Virus record (IMG/VR): IMGVR_UViG_3300020156_000008 | Span: 1 to 49,526 of that record | DNA length: 49,526 nt | Reading direction: 5' to 3' (one strand) | Source of the DNA: a virus | Part shown: piece by piece, positions 16,627-27,370 of the stretch | Numbering within the stretch: position 1 is the stretch's first letter | Layout: each line of letters starts with the position of its first letter | Notes under the pieces: model-generated | What the model was told of the DNA's origin: nothing | Seen by the model: only the letters and a program-made list of their open reading frames with translations | Databases searched by the model: none | Program-made: the position numbers and the translations under genes

Positions 16627-19600
16627 CTACTGGCGCATTTCGTAACGCCAGGCTTCCATCTGTGTGTTCGGACTCTTTAGTGAATCAACCAATTGCCGCA
16701 TCCCGCGACTATCGGAAGCCACTTTCATCTGATCCTGAATCCAAGTCTTGAAATGACTCGGAGCTCCGCCCTTCTCAACATACTTGTTGAAAATGGTCAT
16801 CGGATCAAATGGCTTTCCACTACGAATCAAGGCCCTTGTCTCCTCACGGAGTCCTTCCATGCGGCTCGCCAGACGACGACGCATTGCCTGATTCGCATAG
16901 TAAGCTTCAACTTCTCCTTGCTGCCTGCCTGAACGAAGACCGCTGAGTCTCAATCCAGTTTCCAACCAAGTTTGAGTCTCGGAGACGATTTGCCCACTAG
17001 CATCAACCTCCTGGCCTCCATTCATTAACACAGTCATCGCGCCTTTGATGGCCCGATTCGGCATGTTCCTAGCAAGAGTTTCACTAACGTAGCGCCACGT
17101 TAATGTGGAGTCCTCACTGGTTGCCGCTCCAATGGACTTAGAAGCCAACTCCCAAGTCCCTTCAGCGATGCTCGCCACAACATTGAGTCCAGCCATCAAC
17201 CTTGTAGGGTCGAGAGTCGGAGCTCTGAAGTTCGCATCACCTCTGGTATAGAGTGCGACACTCTCGTCGAATCCAAAGACCCTTGGCAATTCCTGAATCC
17301 CTCCATGCGCCACAGCAGCACCAACTTTTGGTCCAAACTTAGCATAGATGGCATCCGTGAGAGTCGCTTCTGGGTTGTCACCTGGGTTGATTCCCAGTTG
17401 TTGGAAGAGCCATTCAAGGCCGTTGTAGCCAGGAACAGAGGAAACACCAAAGAGAGTGCTTTGCATTGCCAACTGTCTGCCGATGCTCGCATAGTCCTTG
17501 ACCTCTGCCCAGCGGAAGAGTCGCTGATTGTATTGCTGCATGTAACTGGCAAACAGCCCAAACATCGAACCGATCGAAGTCTGGAATATTTCCGGCTTAT
17601 TCAGCGGATTGTAGTTGGCAATAGCCTGATTCGCTACGTTTCGCGCAAATGAATGACGAGCTTCTTTACCTACGATTCCATTCATGTCCGCAAGACGCAA
17701 GCCTACAAAGTGTGCCCAAGTTCTAGACATTGACTCAGTAGTATCAGTAGCCAGAGAGACGAGTCCATCGACTCCCTTATATTTCAACCAATCACTCAAC
17801 TCCTTTCCAGACTTTGGCGCTTTGCCAGGCTTTACCTGAATCGTCTTGTCACCCATCATGACTCGCTGCCAAGTAGACTTCGAGTCAACAAGCGACAACT
17901 GCTTGTTCAATTCCGCAACCGACTGACTGGTATCACCGTTCTTCACCATATAATCCCAGTCAGCATGACTCGTCGGACTAAGCATGTCCTTGAAGCCGCC
18001 GGCAAGAATCTTGTGTGAATCAACTACTCCAATCTTCACCCCCTTTGCTGAAGTCAAAGACCCAATGAGTGGAGTGTTTGGGCTGCGCAGAATCGAAGGC
18101 ATATTCGTTACGATTCCAAGCATATTCATGGCCGCATTGGGGAACTCAAGCCAACGCAGAAGCATGCTTGCCGTGAATCGATTTACACCAGCGGCAATGT
18201 CCTTAACCTCCGGTGGAACACTGACTCGCATATTCGCTTCCACGAAATCGAGAGTGTTCTTATACGGAGTATGCGGACCTAGTTGAGTAGCCAATTCATC
18301 GAAGGTCCTGAAACCCTTGACTCTTGAAATACCCATCCTATGCGCCAGATCTTCAATCCACTTGGAAGTCTGAGTCGCACCTATGGCCCTAGCTAGAGGC
18401 CAACCACTGTTGATAACCGACTGAGCAAGTTCTTCGGCCGCCCGGATGACTTTGGTTCCAGAGCCCGGCTTGACTGAAGTGAGTGGTTTACCAAGCACCG
18501 TGGCTTCCCATTCGTCATAGATAGTCCGACGATCCGCCCCAGATACGGCTGATTCAGCAGCTGATCGAGCGCGTGCAATTGCAAGTTGCTGGTCGTAGAT
18601 GCTCCTGACTGTGCCATTGGTAACTGCCCTTATCTTGTCAGTGACCCACTGCAGTGATTCCTCCATGGCATTCGGGTTGACTCGATCGCCAAAGATAGAA
18701 CCGGTCTGACTTGCCTTCTTCGCTCCAATGAATCCAGGATCAACCCATCCCATCTCACTGAGGTCCCAAAGGTCATCACTGGCCTCGATTTCGCTCTGGG
18801 AGTAGAACCGATGGCCTTTGCCTTCAGCCTCAAGCTGACTCAACTTGGCTCTGCGAAGTTGATCGAACTCCTCCTGACTCGATGCCACAATGGCCCCACC
18901 TGGAACAGTCTTGCCATTTGCATCAATAGTGAATCCAATAATTTTTCCACGAGTTGATGGAGGCGGAGCATACCATTCCTTAGATTCCAGAGGAGTCATT
19001 CCCCGACTCGCACGAACAGCATTGGTGTCTCGAAGGAGCTGTTGTGCTCCAAGCTGAAAACGCTGAACGTAGTCGAGTCCAGCGTCATCCAGCACAACGG
19101 CACGTCCAGTAGCAGGATTAGTAAGAACGTCATCGGGTCGAACTGCTCGTCCGAGTCGTTGTGCATTCTTTGCCGTATCAGCAAGCTGGAAGCTGTAGTA
19201 GCCGTCCCCTCCATGCGTCACACCTTTCTTCAAGTCCCAGCCGCCGGCGAAAGAGAACCATTGATTCACTAGCGTTTTGCTTCCGGCATTAGGCGCACTT
19301 GCTAGCCTATTCTGGCTACCTTCGAAGACTCTGGTAATGAATCGATTCGTATATTCCTCCGCTGCCCTGTCTACCATTTCACGAACTCGGAACGCAGCCA
19401 ACATTGCCTTGGAATCACGGTAACGCATAGTGCGAGTCACAAATGTACCAAGGCCTTGATCCAGTGCGCCACGAGCCCCAGTCACTTGATCCCGAGCCAG
19501 CCCACGAATGCTTAGTGATTCCATGAATTCAGGCGATCGAGTCAGCGTAGTTGTTAATTCACTCGATAGAATACCTTTGCTCAATTGCTGAATCCTGAAT

Positions 19601-21681
19601 GCCTTATTCTCAGCAGTCATTCTTACTAGCTGCTCACGGGTGCCGAGAAGTTCCGGAGTCAGTTTCGGAGTACTTCCGAATCCTAATACAACTGGTCTCC
19701 ACTCGCCTCCCTGCGCTCCTCGATTGAATTCAAACATGTTTCCGGAAACTTCCGGAGCTTCCTGTTTGATTCCAGTCCTGAGATCACTCATTTCCAGAAG
19801 CTGTTTCCTGATCTCTTTCACTTCCTTCATGGTAATATTCGGCTGACTCTCGACTCCTTGCAGCACTCGAAGCATAGCCTCGCTAGTACCATCATGGATT
19901 CGCTCGAGTGAGTTTGGCAATGCGAGATTCAGCCTGGCCCTGTCCCAGAAATCGAGTGAGCCCTTGGCCAGGGCAGTCTTAGCTTTCTGCTTTAGTGACT
20001 CGATCTCGATCTGCTCTACATCTTTCAAAGAAGTCTGAGCGAAATCAAGCTTGCCACCCTTCTTTTTGAATTGCAAAGCAAAATCAAGCTGAAGCCAGCT
20101 AGCATTCTTGGGTATGACATACTGCTGATTCGCTTTGATCATGCGTCCAGCAACTTGATTCAGGCCCTCATAGACTCGAAGCTGGTCGGTAATGCCCATG
20201 GACTCAAAGCCCTTGACATTACCGCCCTCATTGATAGTCAGCTTCCTGCCATCCTTGAGGTCCAACTTGAATTCAAAGTTACCGGCCGCTTTCGTCGTTG
20301 GAGTCAGCTTGATCTGTCCAGGTTGATACTCGGAGAGTTCTCTCAGTTGTTTCGAGTCAGGCATCCAGCTGCCATTCACGAGGCCGAGAAATTCCTGCTC
20401 TTCAAGAGCCTGAGCCTGACGAATCGACTTCGTGTCACCAGCATCACGCAGCGCTTGAATGTGGAGCTTTCGTGCTTCTAGCGTCCGAGTCACATTGCCA
20501 AGACCAAGTGAATCAATTCCAAGCATGACAGTGGGATCTGCATGCATAGCCTCGGTCAAATGAGCACCAGCTGCACGAGTAGTCGGGGCATCCAGCGTGA
20601 AACTGGTATTCGAAGCCCCAGGAATCCCTTTCGAAGTGATCTTCTGGAGACTCCTCTGCGCTTGAATCTCAGCTTGCTTCGCCTCCGCCTCAACCAGTGC
20701 TCGCATATTCGGAGTCGCCGATTCATCAGCTAGACCTCTGGCAGTCATCATGAGTCCTACCGTATTGGTTGACTCCTTGAATGCCACGCCAGCACCTAGC
20801 TTCGCTACTTCCTCCGGCGTTGGCTGAGTCTCACGTAGAGACGTCCAGCCATATGCATCGGTTGCAGCTTGCCTAGTCTGAATCAGCTCATCACTATTCG
20901 CAATGGCCCTCATCTCATACCTTGCACCAACAGTGGCAAGCCCGCCACCGATTCCAAGACCCATGGCAATGAAAGCCAAATTGGTGCTGGCATCATCACT
21001 CCACATTTCCTGATTGGAGTGAGTCACTGCTGCAACGGCAGCCTCCTGCACACCTGCGCGCGCAACGCCTTCAGCAACTCGAGCCTTCAGCAAAGCCCTG
21101 CCACCTGCCGTGCCAAACACAGTCGCCAATTCACCATTGAGGGCAGCGCCGATAGCTGAATCAGTGGCAGCTGCTTTCGCGCCGCCCATTGCCCGCTCAC
21201 CCCACTGCCAGAGCTTAGTGCCAGTGAGGGCGCTCGAAGACGCGAGTCGAGTAGCCATTGCTGGCACTAGAAATGCATCCGCAATCCCAGCTGTGGCGAC
21301 AGCAGCAACGAGTCCACTAGTGATCTCAACACCGCTGCGGTTTCGCTCGGCAAAGTTCGCCAATGAATCAAGACCCATATCACGAGCTTGATTCCAAACG
21401 TCGCCACGTTCGACTCCAGGAACAAGTGAGCCGGCGACCATGTCCGCCATGTCAACACCAGCTGAGCCAAGAAACTTAGCCGTGCGCAATGCAAGGCCAT
21501 CATCCCCTTCCCCATACTGAGTCTTCATGAGACTCTGAGTCATTGACTCACGCCTGAGAACATTTTCGGGAGTATCCGCCGTCAGGACAGACGACGTCCT
21601 GCCCCCAGGAGTCATTCCAATCCTGGGGGTAATGAAATTCGTAGACTTGATGCCCTCAACGGCGAATCCAAGATCCGGCAT
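16627..21681 (-). CDS. Giant internal virion / DNA ejection protein (1684 aa)
   Basis: The largest gene, last of the leftward arm. Its position after two other internal-type proteins, its size and its alternation of helical and hydrophobic segments match the large ejection proteins of podoviruses (T7 gp16 type). Hydrophobic stretches are visible near residues 120-150 (VAAVATAGIADAFLVPAMA), around 230-250 (LAFIAMGLGIGGGLATVGA) and in the last third (WLEFPNAAMNMLGIV). Such proteins leave the capsid and form a channel across the cell envelope. I see no clear lytic transglycosylase motif here; that activity is in the 595-aa protein. ATG overlaps the previous stop (TAATG). Confidence 0.8.
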   Translation of the reverse strand: MPDLGFAVEGIKSTNFITPRIGMTPGGRTSSVLTADTPENVLRRESMTQSLMKTQYGEGDDGLALRTAKFLGSAGVDMADMVAGSLVPGVERGDVWNQARDMGLDSLANFAERNRSGVEITSGLVAAVATAGIADAFLVPAMATRLASSSALTGTKLWQWGERAMGGAKAAATDSAIGAALNGELATVFGTAGGRALLKARVAEGVARAGVQEAAVAAVTHSNQEMWSDDASTNLAFIAMGLGIGGGLATVGARYEMRAIANSDELIQTRQAATDAYGWTSLRETQPTPEEVAKLGAGVAFKESTNTVGLMMTARGLADESATPNMRALVEAEAKQAEIQAQRSLQKITSKGIPGASNTSFTLDAPTTRAAGAHLTEAMHADPTVMLGIDSLGLGNVTRTLEARKLHIQALRDAGDTKSIRQAQALEEQEFLGLVNGSWMPDSKQLRELSEYQPGQIKLTPTTKAAGNFEFKLDLKDGRKLTINEGGNVKGFESMGITDQLRVYEGLNQVAGRMIKANQQYVIPKNASWLQLDFALQFKKKGGKLDFAQTSLKDVEQIEIESLKQKAKTALAKGSLDFWDRARLNLALPNSLERIHDGTSEAMLRVLQGVESQPNITMKEVKEIRKQLLEMSDLRTGIKQEAPEVSGNMFEFNRGAQGGEWRPVVLGFGSTPKLTPELLGTREQLVRMTAENKAFRIQQLSKGILSSELTTTLTRSPEFMESLSIRGLARDQVTGARGALDQGLGTFVTRTMRYRDSKAMLAAFRVREMVDRAAEEYTNRFITRVFEGSQNRLASAPNAGSKTLVNQWFSFAGGWDLKKGVTHGGDGYYSFQLADTAKNAQRLGRAVRPDDVLTNPATGRAVVLDDAGLDYVQRFQLGAQQLLRDTNAVRASRGMTPLESKEWYAPPPSTRGKIIGFTIDANGKTVPGGAIVASSQEEFDQLRRAKLSQLEAEGKGHRFYSQSEIEASDDLWDLSEMGWVDPGFIGAKKASQTGSIFGDRVNPNAMEESLQWVTDKIRAVTNGTVRSIYDQQLAIARARSAAESAVSGADRRTIYDEWEATVLGKPLTSVKPGSGTKVIRAAEELAQSVINSGWPLARAIGATQTSKWIEDLAHRMGISRVKGFRTFDELATQLGPHTPYKNTLDFVEANMRVSVPPEVKDIAAGVNRFTASMLLRWLEFPNAAMNMLGIVTNMPSILRSPNTPLIGSLTSAKGVKIGVVDSHKILAGGFKDMLSPTSHADWDYMVKNGDTSQSVAELNKQLSLVDSKSTWQRVMMGDKTIQVKPGKAPKSGKELSDWLKYKGVDGLVSLATDTTESMSRTWAHFVGLRLADMNGIVGKEARHSFARNVANQAIANYNPLNKPEIFQTSIGSMFGLFASYMQQYNQRLFRWAEVKDYASIGRQLAMQSTLFGVSSVPGYNGLEWLFQQLGINPGDNPEATLTDAIYAKFGPKVGAAVAHGGIQELPRVFGFDESVALYTRGDANFRAPTLDPTRLMAGLNVVASIAEGTWELASKSIGAATSEDSTLTWRYVSETLARNMPNRAIKGAMTVLMNGGQEVDASGQIVSETQTWLETGLRLSGLRSGRQQGEVEAYYANQAMRRRLASRMEGLREETRALIRSGKPFDPMTIFNKYVEKGGAPSHFKTWIQDQMKVASDSRGMRQLVDSLKSPNTQMEAWRYEMRQ

Positions 21682-24074
21682 TACTGACTCTCCAATGCAT
21701 CCTTATACCACTGGTAACCACGAGCACCTTGATTCCCATAGGGACCCTGCCCGCCTCCCAGCAATTCATTCAACTTCGCACCACCCGGCGCCGCCTTGCG
21801 AGCATAGCGCCAGAATGGATTTGTCATTGTTGACTCGACATTCTCAATAATTTTGACTCGATTCTTGGCCACTTTCTTGAGAATTTTCGCCACTTCTGGA
21901 TCGGGAGCGACATTCGCATCAATGGCCTGCTCAATAATTTTATTGACCTCATCATACTCGAGTCCCTTATCTTGCCCCTCTTTAATAAGTGGCAACAGGA
22001 ACCCACGCATGAAGGTTGAGCGTTCGCTATCCGTTAGTGAATCATCAAACTGCAATAGTGCGGCCTGACGGTTCTCTGGCTGGAAGTCGAAACTGACCAT
22101 GTCATTGAATCGCTTTTCCTTAGCACTGTCGAGTCCATCAGCAGCTGCACTAAGCAACTGCATGTAAGCAGACCCTTGTTCCAGTTCCATCGGCGAAGCG
22201 AATGAGTCAACAGCTGCTCCTTGAATCCCAACAGCGCCGGCCTTCGAAGTCCGCTCCTGCTGCAATTTCAAGAGATAATCATTGCCATTCTTGGTCCACC
22301 AGTCGGCATACTTCTTGCCGAGTCCAGGACCATAAGCATCGAGTCTCAGGAGCAATTCCTGCGTTTGAATCACTGTCAAATTGGCAGCGTCAGCCGCAGT
22401 CACTTTCCCAGGAATGGTCTCACCAGCCAGGAATCTAGCCATCTCCTCATCATCCAAGCCATAATTTTGCTTGAACGTCTGAATCCCTCTTTGATCCGCT
22501 TCGGCAACCAGACCAATCATTTGATTCGCATCAACTTGACCTGCCAATGGATGCCCAGGCATCGAGACCTGCGCTTGGAAGAATTCCTGAGTCCTACCGG
22601 TTACCGTCTCCTTGACTCCTTGGTCAATTGCTTCGCGCATCGCCTGGGCCTTTAAATCCTTATCGGCGACTCCACCAAGGGGATTCAAAGCATTTTCTTT
22701 TTTGAGAGTCTGGTATCGAGTGTTATACGCATCCCTGACGGCCTTAGCCGTTTCCGGCAGGAAAATATCGTCAAGGGGCAAATTCGATTCAAGCCTTTCA
22801 GTAATTGCTGACTCAACGGATGCACGAGGAACAGGATTCCCTCGATAGAATTCCGTATAGGCATCCAACAGGTTTTTGTCGCCCTTGGACTTCAGTTTCG
22901 CTTCAGCGGCGACTGCCTTGTCAATATCTTCCCGACCTGCCCGAATAACCTCCGAAGCCGCCGCAGCCACTTCTGGCGGAATCGGTTTTCCTGCCTGGCG
23001 ATAGGAATCAAGCATTCCCAATGTCCCAGACACAACCGTGCGGAATCCATTCACCGAATTGCCAAGAGGCGAATTCTTCGGAATCACTCGATCCATACGC
23101 TCAATATCTTGAATCACTGGAACGAACAGCGTATTCCCAATATCCTGATAAGTGAGCATTTGACGAGTCCGAGTCATCTCCTCTGTCAATGCTGCATTCT
23201 TGATGTTATAAACATCTTGAATGTCTTCAATAGCGAATCGCTCGGAACCACTCGAAAGCAAAGGACGAAGTTCCTCGAGATTCATAGTCTCAAGTTCCTT
23301 CCTAGACATCTTTCTGACAAGCTCTTGCTTATTCGCAGCACGAGCCAATTCAGTCGACTCCATAGCCAAAGCTCTGTCATCCAGAGCCTGGATTCTCGCT
23401 TCCATTGTGCCGGGGTCAATCATGACTCCACCGACGTCAATAGGCTTTCCACCTGCTTTGGCCACGAGTGCTCGCGTTTCGTCGGCAGACATAATAGCGA
23501 GTCGCTGTTCAGCCAAGGCTCGATTCGCTACTAAAGATTGTGCGAGAGTCTGCGTCCTCGTCACTTCTGCCTGAATGCGTTCATTGCCCTGAGTCTCAAG
23601 CAATGCCGCCATTGCCAACTGGCCACCACTGGCATCATAGTCCGCCTTCACAACCTGCATGAGGTCCTGCATGGCTCCTTGGGCAAGCGCAGCCTGTTGA
23701 GTCTTAGCGTTAACAATCTGATTCACTTCAGCAGACGTTTTCGCCCTCCCAGCCTGCGTGTACACACCGGGTTCCATGATTTGATTCCCGATGTAACTCA
23801 GAAAGTCCCCAGGATTGCCACTTGCACGAAGCTGCTCTTGTTCTTGACGACCTTTTTCGACTCGATCGAGTGTAGCCATAGCCGGCCCCAAATCGACCAT
23901 GAGTCCTTGACTCACTTCCGCAGACCGTTTCGCAATGCGAGCCAATTCCCCAGTCATGGCTTGCTGACGCTGCTGCTGTTCAAGCTGGGCAGCTTGGCGA
24001 TCCGCAGTCAGTTTTGTCTGTGAATCAAGCGACTCTGTCAACCCGTCCAGTCCAAAATTGAAATCACTAGCCAT
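21681..24074 (-). CDS. Internal virion protein (797 aa)
   Basis: A 797-residue, highly helical, Gln/Glu/Ala-rich protein with a coiled-coil start (QAAQLEQQQRQQAMTGELAR). Position between the 274-aa and 1684-aa proteins matches the middle member of a three-protein ejection set (T7 gp14-gp15-gp16 order). GAGGTGATTC precedes the ATG. No enzymatic motif seen. Confidence 0.75.
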   Translation of the reverse strand: MASDFNFGLDGLTESLDSQTKLTADRQAAQLEQQQRQQAMTGELARIAKRSAEVSQGLMVDLGPAMATLDRVEKGRQEQEQLRASGNPGDFLSYIGNQIMEPGVYTQAGRAKTSAEVNQIVNAKTQQAALAQGAMQDLMQVVKADYDASGGQLAMAALLETQGNERIQAEVTRTQTLAQSLVANRALAEQRLAIMSADETRALVAKAGGKPIDVGGVMIDPGTMEARIQALDDRALAMESTELARAANKQELVRKMSRKELETMNLEELRPLLSSGSERFAIEDIQDVYNIKNAALTEEMTRTRQMLTYQDIGNTLFVPVIQDIERMDRVIPKNSPLGNSVNGFRTVVSGTLGMLDSYRQAGKPIPPEVAAAASEVIRAGREDIDKAVAAEAKLKSKGDKNLLDAYTEFYRGNPVPRASVESAITERLESNLPLDDIFLPETAKAVRDAYNTRYQTLKKENALNPLGGVADKDLKAQAMREAIDQGVKETVTGRTQEFFQAQVSMPGHPLAGQVDANQMIGLVAEADQRGIQTFKQNYGLDDEEMARFLAGETIPGKVTAADAANLTVIQTQELLLRLDAYGPGLGKKYADWWTKNGNDYLLKLQQERTSKAGAVGIQGAAVDSFASPMELEQGSAYMQLLSAAADGLDSAKEKRFNDMVSFDFQPENRQAALLQFDDSLTDSERSTFMRGFLLPLIKEGQDKGLEYDEVNKIIEQAIDANVAPDPEVAKILKKVAKNRVKIIENVESTMTNPFWRYARKAAPGGAKLNELLGGGQGPYGNQGARGYQWYKDALESQ

Positions 24075-24082
24075 GAATCACC

Positions 24083-24907
24083 TCACTCGATTCCCGAGAA
24101 AATACCACCAATGGCCTTGGCCCAATTGAATCCTTCACTGGCCTTGCTCTTGGTTGAATTCGTTGTGTCCTGCTGGGCGACTGCATTTTGCTGGCTAGTT
24201 GCCTGGCCGCTTGTCGTCTGAGTCCCAGTTGTGACATTTGTATCCTGAACAGATTGTGCAGTTTCACCGCCTTTCAAGGCATTGAGCAGAGTAGCGAGTC
24301 CAGCATCCATCGCTGTCGTGACTCCACTCAATTGTTCAGTGCGGCTCCTGCTTAATTCACTGGCAAGTTGCTGGCCGGTGGCAGTTGCGCTGGCGCGGAC
24401 TCCAGCTACGCTATTTGCGGCATCGGTGCGCAAGCGATTCGCTAGTAAAGCTGCTTGCGAGTTGCCACTGGTGGAACCACCAACAGCGGACATAGTCTGA
24501 TTTACATCTGACTCAAGTTTGCCACTGATTGCCGATTCAGCTCCTCGCACCGTATCTCTGACGAATGCATTCGGATCAAAACTGATGGGAGTCTCGCTAA
24601 TGCGACCCACTTCGCCAGCCATAGCTGCTCGATTGAGATTGCTCCCGCTAAGAGCGCCAAGAGCGACTGACTCAAGATTCTTGAGAAACGCATCAGAGAA
24701 CTCTTGCCGAGTTCCTGTGCTGACTCCAGTCTCTTTCTGAGTCGTATTCGTCGTCTCTTTCGTATTCGCGACTGACTGTTCACTGCCGACTGATTTCGTC
24801 GACGAAGAGCCAGAGGTGCTGCCACTCTGCGACGAGCCTGCTCCGGCACCCATGAAATTCGAAAGTAGCTTCGCACCCCCTAGGATGCCACTGAGCAAGC
24901 TCGCCAT
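24083..24907 (-). CDS. Small internal virion protein (274 aa)
   Basis: Starts MASLLSGILGGAKLLSNFMG, a hydrophobic Gly-rich helix typical of the smallest podovirus ejection protein. It then has a Ser/Thr/Gln low-complexity stretch, an Asn/Ala-rich helical middle (AALLANRLRTDAANSVAG) and another Thr/Gln-rich region. CAGGAG precedes GTGAATCAATG. It probably forms the first ring of the ejection channel with the two larger proteins downstream. Confidence 0.72.
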   Translation of the reverse strand: MASLLSGILGGAKLLSNFMGAGAGSSQSGSTSGSSSTKSVGSEQSVANTKETTNTTQKETGVSTGTRQEFSDAFLKNLESVALGALSGSNLNRAAMAGEVGRISETPISFDPNAFVRDTVRGAESAISGKLESDVNQTMSAVGGSTSGNSQAALLANRLRTDAANSVAGVRASATATGQQLASELSRSRTEQLSGVTTAMDAGLATLLNALKGGETAQSVQDTNVTTGTQTTSGQATSQQNAVAQQDTTNSTKSKASEGFNWAKAIGGIFSGIE

Positions 24908-24911
24908 TGAT

Positions 24912-25220
24912 TCACTCCTGTTCTTCCGGTTCAGCCCAGGTCAACTTGTCCGAAGGCGCCACTGTGATCGATTCGATCTTCGTCGTAAGAATCGCAACTG
25001 TGTCAGTCGCCTCACGAATCGGAGCATCTGTGAAATTGCAACCGATAACACCGGCCGCATTTTCAATCCCAACCCACCACCAGAACGGTGAACCAGCCGG
25101 CACTGCCGCTTTCACGACAAGTGCTTGATTCGAAGGAGCAGTCGTCAGTACAATGAGACGCTGTTCTCCGAACACATCCTTCTCAAAAACAAGTTTGGCC
25201 ACGTTGTTCTCCTCAGCCAT
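24912..25220 (-). CDS. Unknown small virion-region protein (102 aa)
   Basis: A 102-residue beta-rich looking product with a Trp-rich spot (PFWWWVGIENAAGVIGC). It lies between the tail fibre genes and the internal proteins, so it is probably a structural or decoration protein. No family recognised. Confidence 0.62.
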   Translation of the reverse strand: MAEENNVAKLVFEKDVFGEQRLIVLTTAPSNQALVVKAAVPAGSPFWWWVGIENAAGVIGCNFTDAPIREATDTVAILTTKIESITVAPSDKLTWAEPEEQE

Positions 25221-25224
25221 TGAA

Positions 25225-25695
25225 TCACATCCTCATCACAAAAATGGTCATGCATGCCGGGAGCGCAGCATTCCCCTGCAGGTCCTGGCTATTCACAATG
25301 AATCCATATTGGTCTTTTTCTTCTGGATTCACATAGCAATGAGAACCTCCGCAATCGAAGAAAATCGAATACGGCTCTGTGATTTCCATTGCGAAAATCA
25401 CATAAATCTGGTTCTCACTGATTGGGAAAGCCCCGGCGAATCCGCCGGAACCGTGAATTGTCGTAACCTCTCCGTTCTCGATTTTCAGAGTCGTGAGAGT
25501 ATAAGCAGAAGGAGCAGCTATTGCTGGCAGAAGATCCTCTTCTTCGTAAGGAGGAATCACATTGCCTGCAGCTTCCCACTCAGCAATCAACTGTCGATCT
25601 CGATTCGAGAGATCATCAGGAACAATGCTTTCGATATCACTTCCATCAAAAATGATTCGAATAGCCCCATTCTTGTTATACCCAATGATGTTCAT
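25225..25695 (-). CDS. Probable tail-fibre-associated protein or fibre chaperone (156 aa)
   Basis: The frame extends to 25773, but ATG at 25695 (MNIIGYNKNG) sits just after the stop of the fibre gene and is the natural start. The segment NRDRQLIAEWEAAGNVIPPY resembles the W...AAGN..P pattern of phage tail fibre assembly proteins, and the position directly behind the fibre gene supports this. Similarity is weak. Confidence 0.55.
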   Translation of the reverse strand: MNIIGYNKNGAIRIIFDGSDIESIVPDDLSNRDRQLIAEWEAAGNVIPPYEEEDLLPAIAAPSAYTLTTLKIENGEVTTIHGSGGFAGAFPISENQIYVIFAMEITEPYSIFFDCGGSHCYVNPEEKDQYGFIVNSQDLQGNAALPACMTIFVMRM

Positions 25696-25696
25696 G

Positions 25697-27358
25697 TCAA
25701 AGCTCCGAATCCGCAGTAGCGCCAGGTACAATTGCGGTAGCTGGATCAGTTGGACTAAGTGCAAATCGCACACCGTCTAGCTCAGCAGCTGACTCGTTTA
25801 GACTACCACCTGTTGCTGATGCTGTGATAGTTGGAATCGAACGTTTTCGTGTCTTGAAAAACCACATGGCAACTGCCGTAGTCTGCCAACCAGTTGGTGC
25901 TGCTCGTGGTGACGTGATGATGGAGATAGTTTTCATTTTTTCAAAAAACCGAAAACACAGTGATTCCTCTTGATCCGTCGACCTCATTCCAAATGGATCA
26001 TCCTCTTTGCTGGCATCGCCTATGACAAGACTGACTCTGGTCATATCAAAGGTACCAGATTGCTGGCCAAGATTCAATGTATCAGCATTGAGATTTGAGC
26101 CAGCATCAAACCAAAAAGTCAAACCCAAATAGTGATCATTATTAGTTCCAAGCGTCTTGTCTGCGATTCCAGGAACATCGATAACCGCTGTGAATTTCTG
26201 CCATTCCGTCGAAAGCGTGAATCTCTGCGCACCAATAAGAGTCACAGCAGCGGATGGAGAACCTCCAGTTCCAAAACTCTGTGCCAGATTCATGGCAATA
26301 TCTTTTACTGAGTCAGCTTTCGCATAAAAAGTCACTGTAACCTTTTTACCCGCAAGTATTCGAACATCTTCGATTCGTTGCTGGCGATAAACAGTATTCG
26401 CTGCACCAGCTACACTAACAACAACTGTTCTTGAATAGAAAGGTGTATTCTTCAGTGCAGCTAAATCATTCAGAGGAGTGGCAATGATTGAATGAGTCTT
26501 CGTTGAGCCGAAATGAGCGTTGCGCCAACGATCGTCACTTCCGTAACCACTGGTTGTTTGTGAATCTGCACGTTGCCGCACTCTGGAATCACCATTGATA
26601 ATATAATTCCATCGACCTAGGGAGGCTCCATTCAAATCAAATGCGTCTGTAATCGAATTCCCATCCATGTCAACATCGCCAGTGATAGTTCCACCAGCTT
26701 TATCGAATTTCTGATTCAAGTCGGCCGTTGTGACACCTGTGGAAAGAATCCAATCTTCCCACACAGTGTCCACTTTAGCTCTGGTATAAATCTTTCCAGA
26801 ACCGTCTCGGTCGTAGAGCACTTGAATCAAGTTATCAATGCTTTGTGCATTGACGATGATCGACACATTACGATTCGTACCAGTGTCAATATCGGCTGGC
26901 AGATTCCCAGCTGTGGACGGGTCAGCCGTATAGAACCCATTGTAGATGGCATCATTCAAATCATTCACATTCAAAGCTGCAGCCTTGAGTCGATCCTGAT
27001 GTGCGCCATCTTTGAGTCGCCATGTGCCAGCAACAGTCGTGTCCGCTAACTTCTGAAAGATAGCAAGCAGCACGGATGCTTTCCAGACAGCGACCTGCTC
27101 ATCACCCTCGAGTCCATCATCGCCGATTTCAACCATGGTCTTCGTGCCTTGCAGCAAGATATTTGAATCCTGAAGCAAGTCATGCAAATGCCCAACCATG
27201 ACCACCTTGTGACCACCGGCTGTCGTGCCATCCATGATATGAATCGACCAATCGGTCGTATTGATGATTAACTGGCGTGCCGCACCAATGGTAACAGCGA
27301 TAACCCCTTCAGTCCCACCGGCCTGCTGCGCGACTTTATAATTGCTCGGAAACGTCAT
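25697..27358 (-). CDS. Tail fibre / receptor-binding protein (553 aa)
   Basis: The N-terminus (TTDWSIHIMDGTTAGGHKVV) is the 'element in the DGTTxGG' type seen at the virion-attachment end of phage fibres. The middle has a GTITGDVDMDGNSIT repeat typical of fibre shafts. The C-terminal 300 residues, starting at WNYIINGDSRVRQRADSQ, look like a carbohydrate-binding jelly-roll fold (VTVTFYAKADS; YLGLTFWFDAGS). It probably recognises the host surface. AGGAGAATCAG precedes the ATG. Confidence 0.78.
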   Translation of the reverse strand: MTFPSNYKVAQQAGGTEGVIAVTIGAARQLIINTTDWSIHIMDGTTAGGHKVVMVGHLHDLLQDSNILLQGTKTMVEIGDDGLEGDEQVAVWKASVLLAIFQKLADTTVAGTWRLKDGAHQDRLKAAALNVNDLNDAIYNGFYTADPSTAGNLPADIDTGTNRNVSIIVNAQSIDNLIQVLYDRDGSGKIYTRAKVDTVWEDWILSTGVTTADLNQKFDKAGGTITGDVDMDGNSITDAFDLNGASLGRWNYIINGDSRVRQRADSQTTSGYGSDDRWRNAHFGSTKTHSIIATPLNDLAALKNTPFYSRTVVVSVAGAANTVYRQQRIEDVRILAGKKVTVTFYAKADSVKDIAMNLAQSFGTGGSPSAAVTLIGAQRFTLSTEWQKFTAVIDVPGIADKTLGTNNDHYLGLTFWFDAGSNLNADTLNLGQQSGTFDMTRVSLVIGDASKEDDPFGMRSTDQEESLCFRFFEKMKTISIITSPRAAPTGWQTTAVAMWFFKTRKRSIPTITASATGGSLNESAAELDGVRFALSPTDPATAIVPGATADSEL

Positions 27359-27370
27359 CTGATTCTCCTA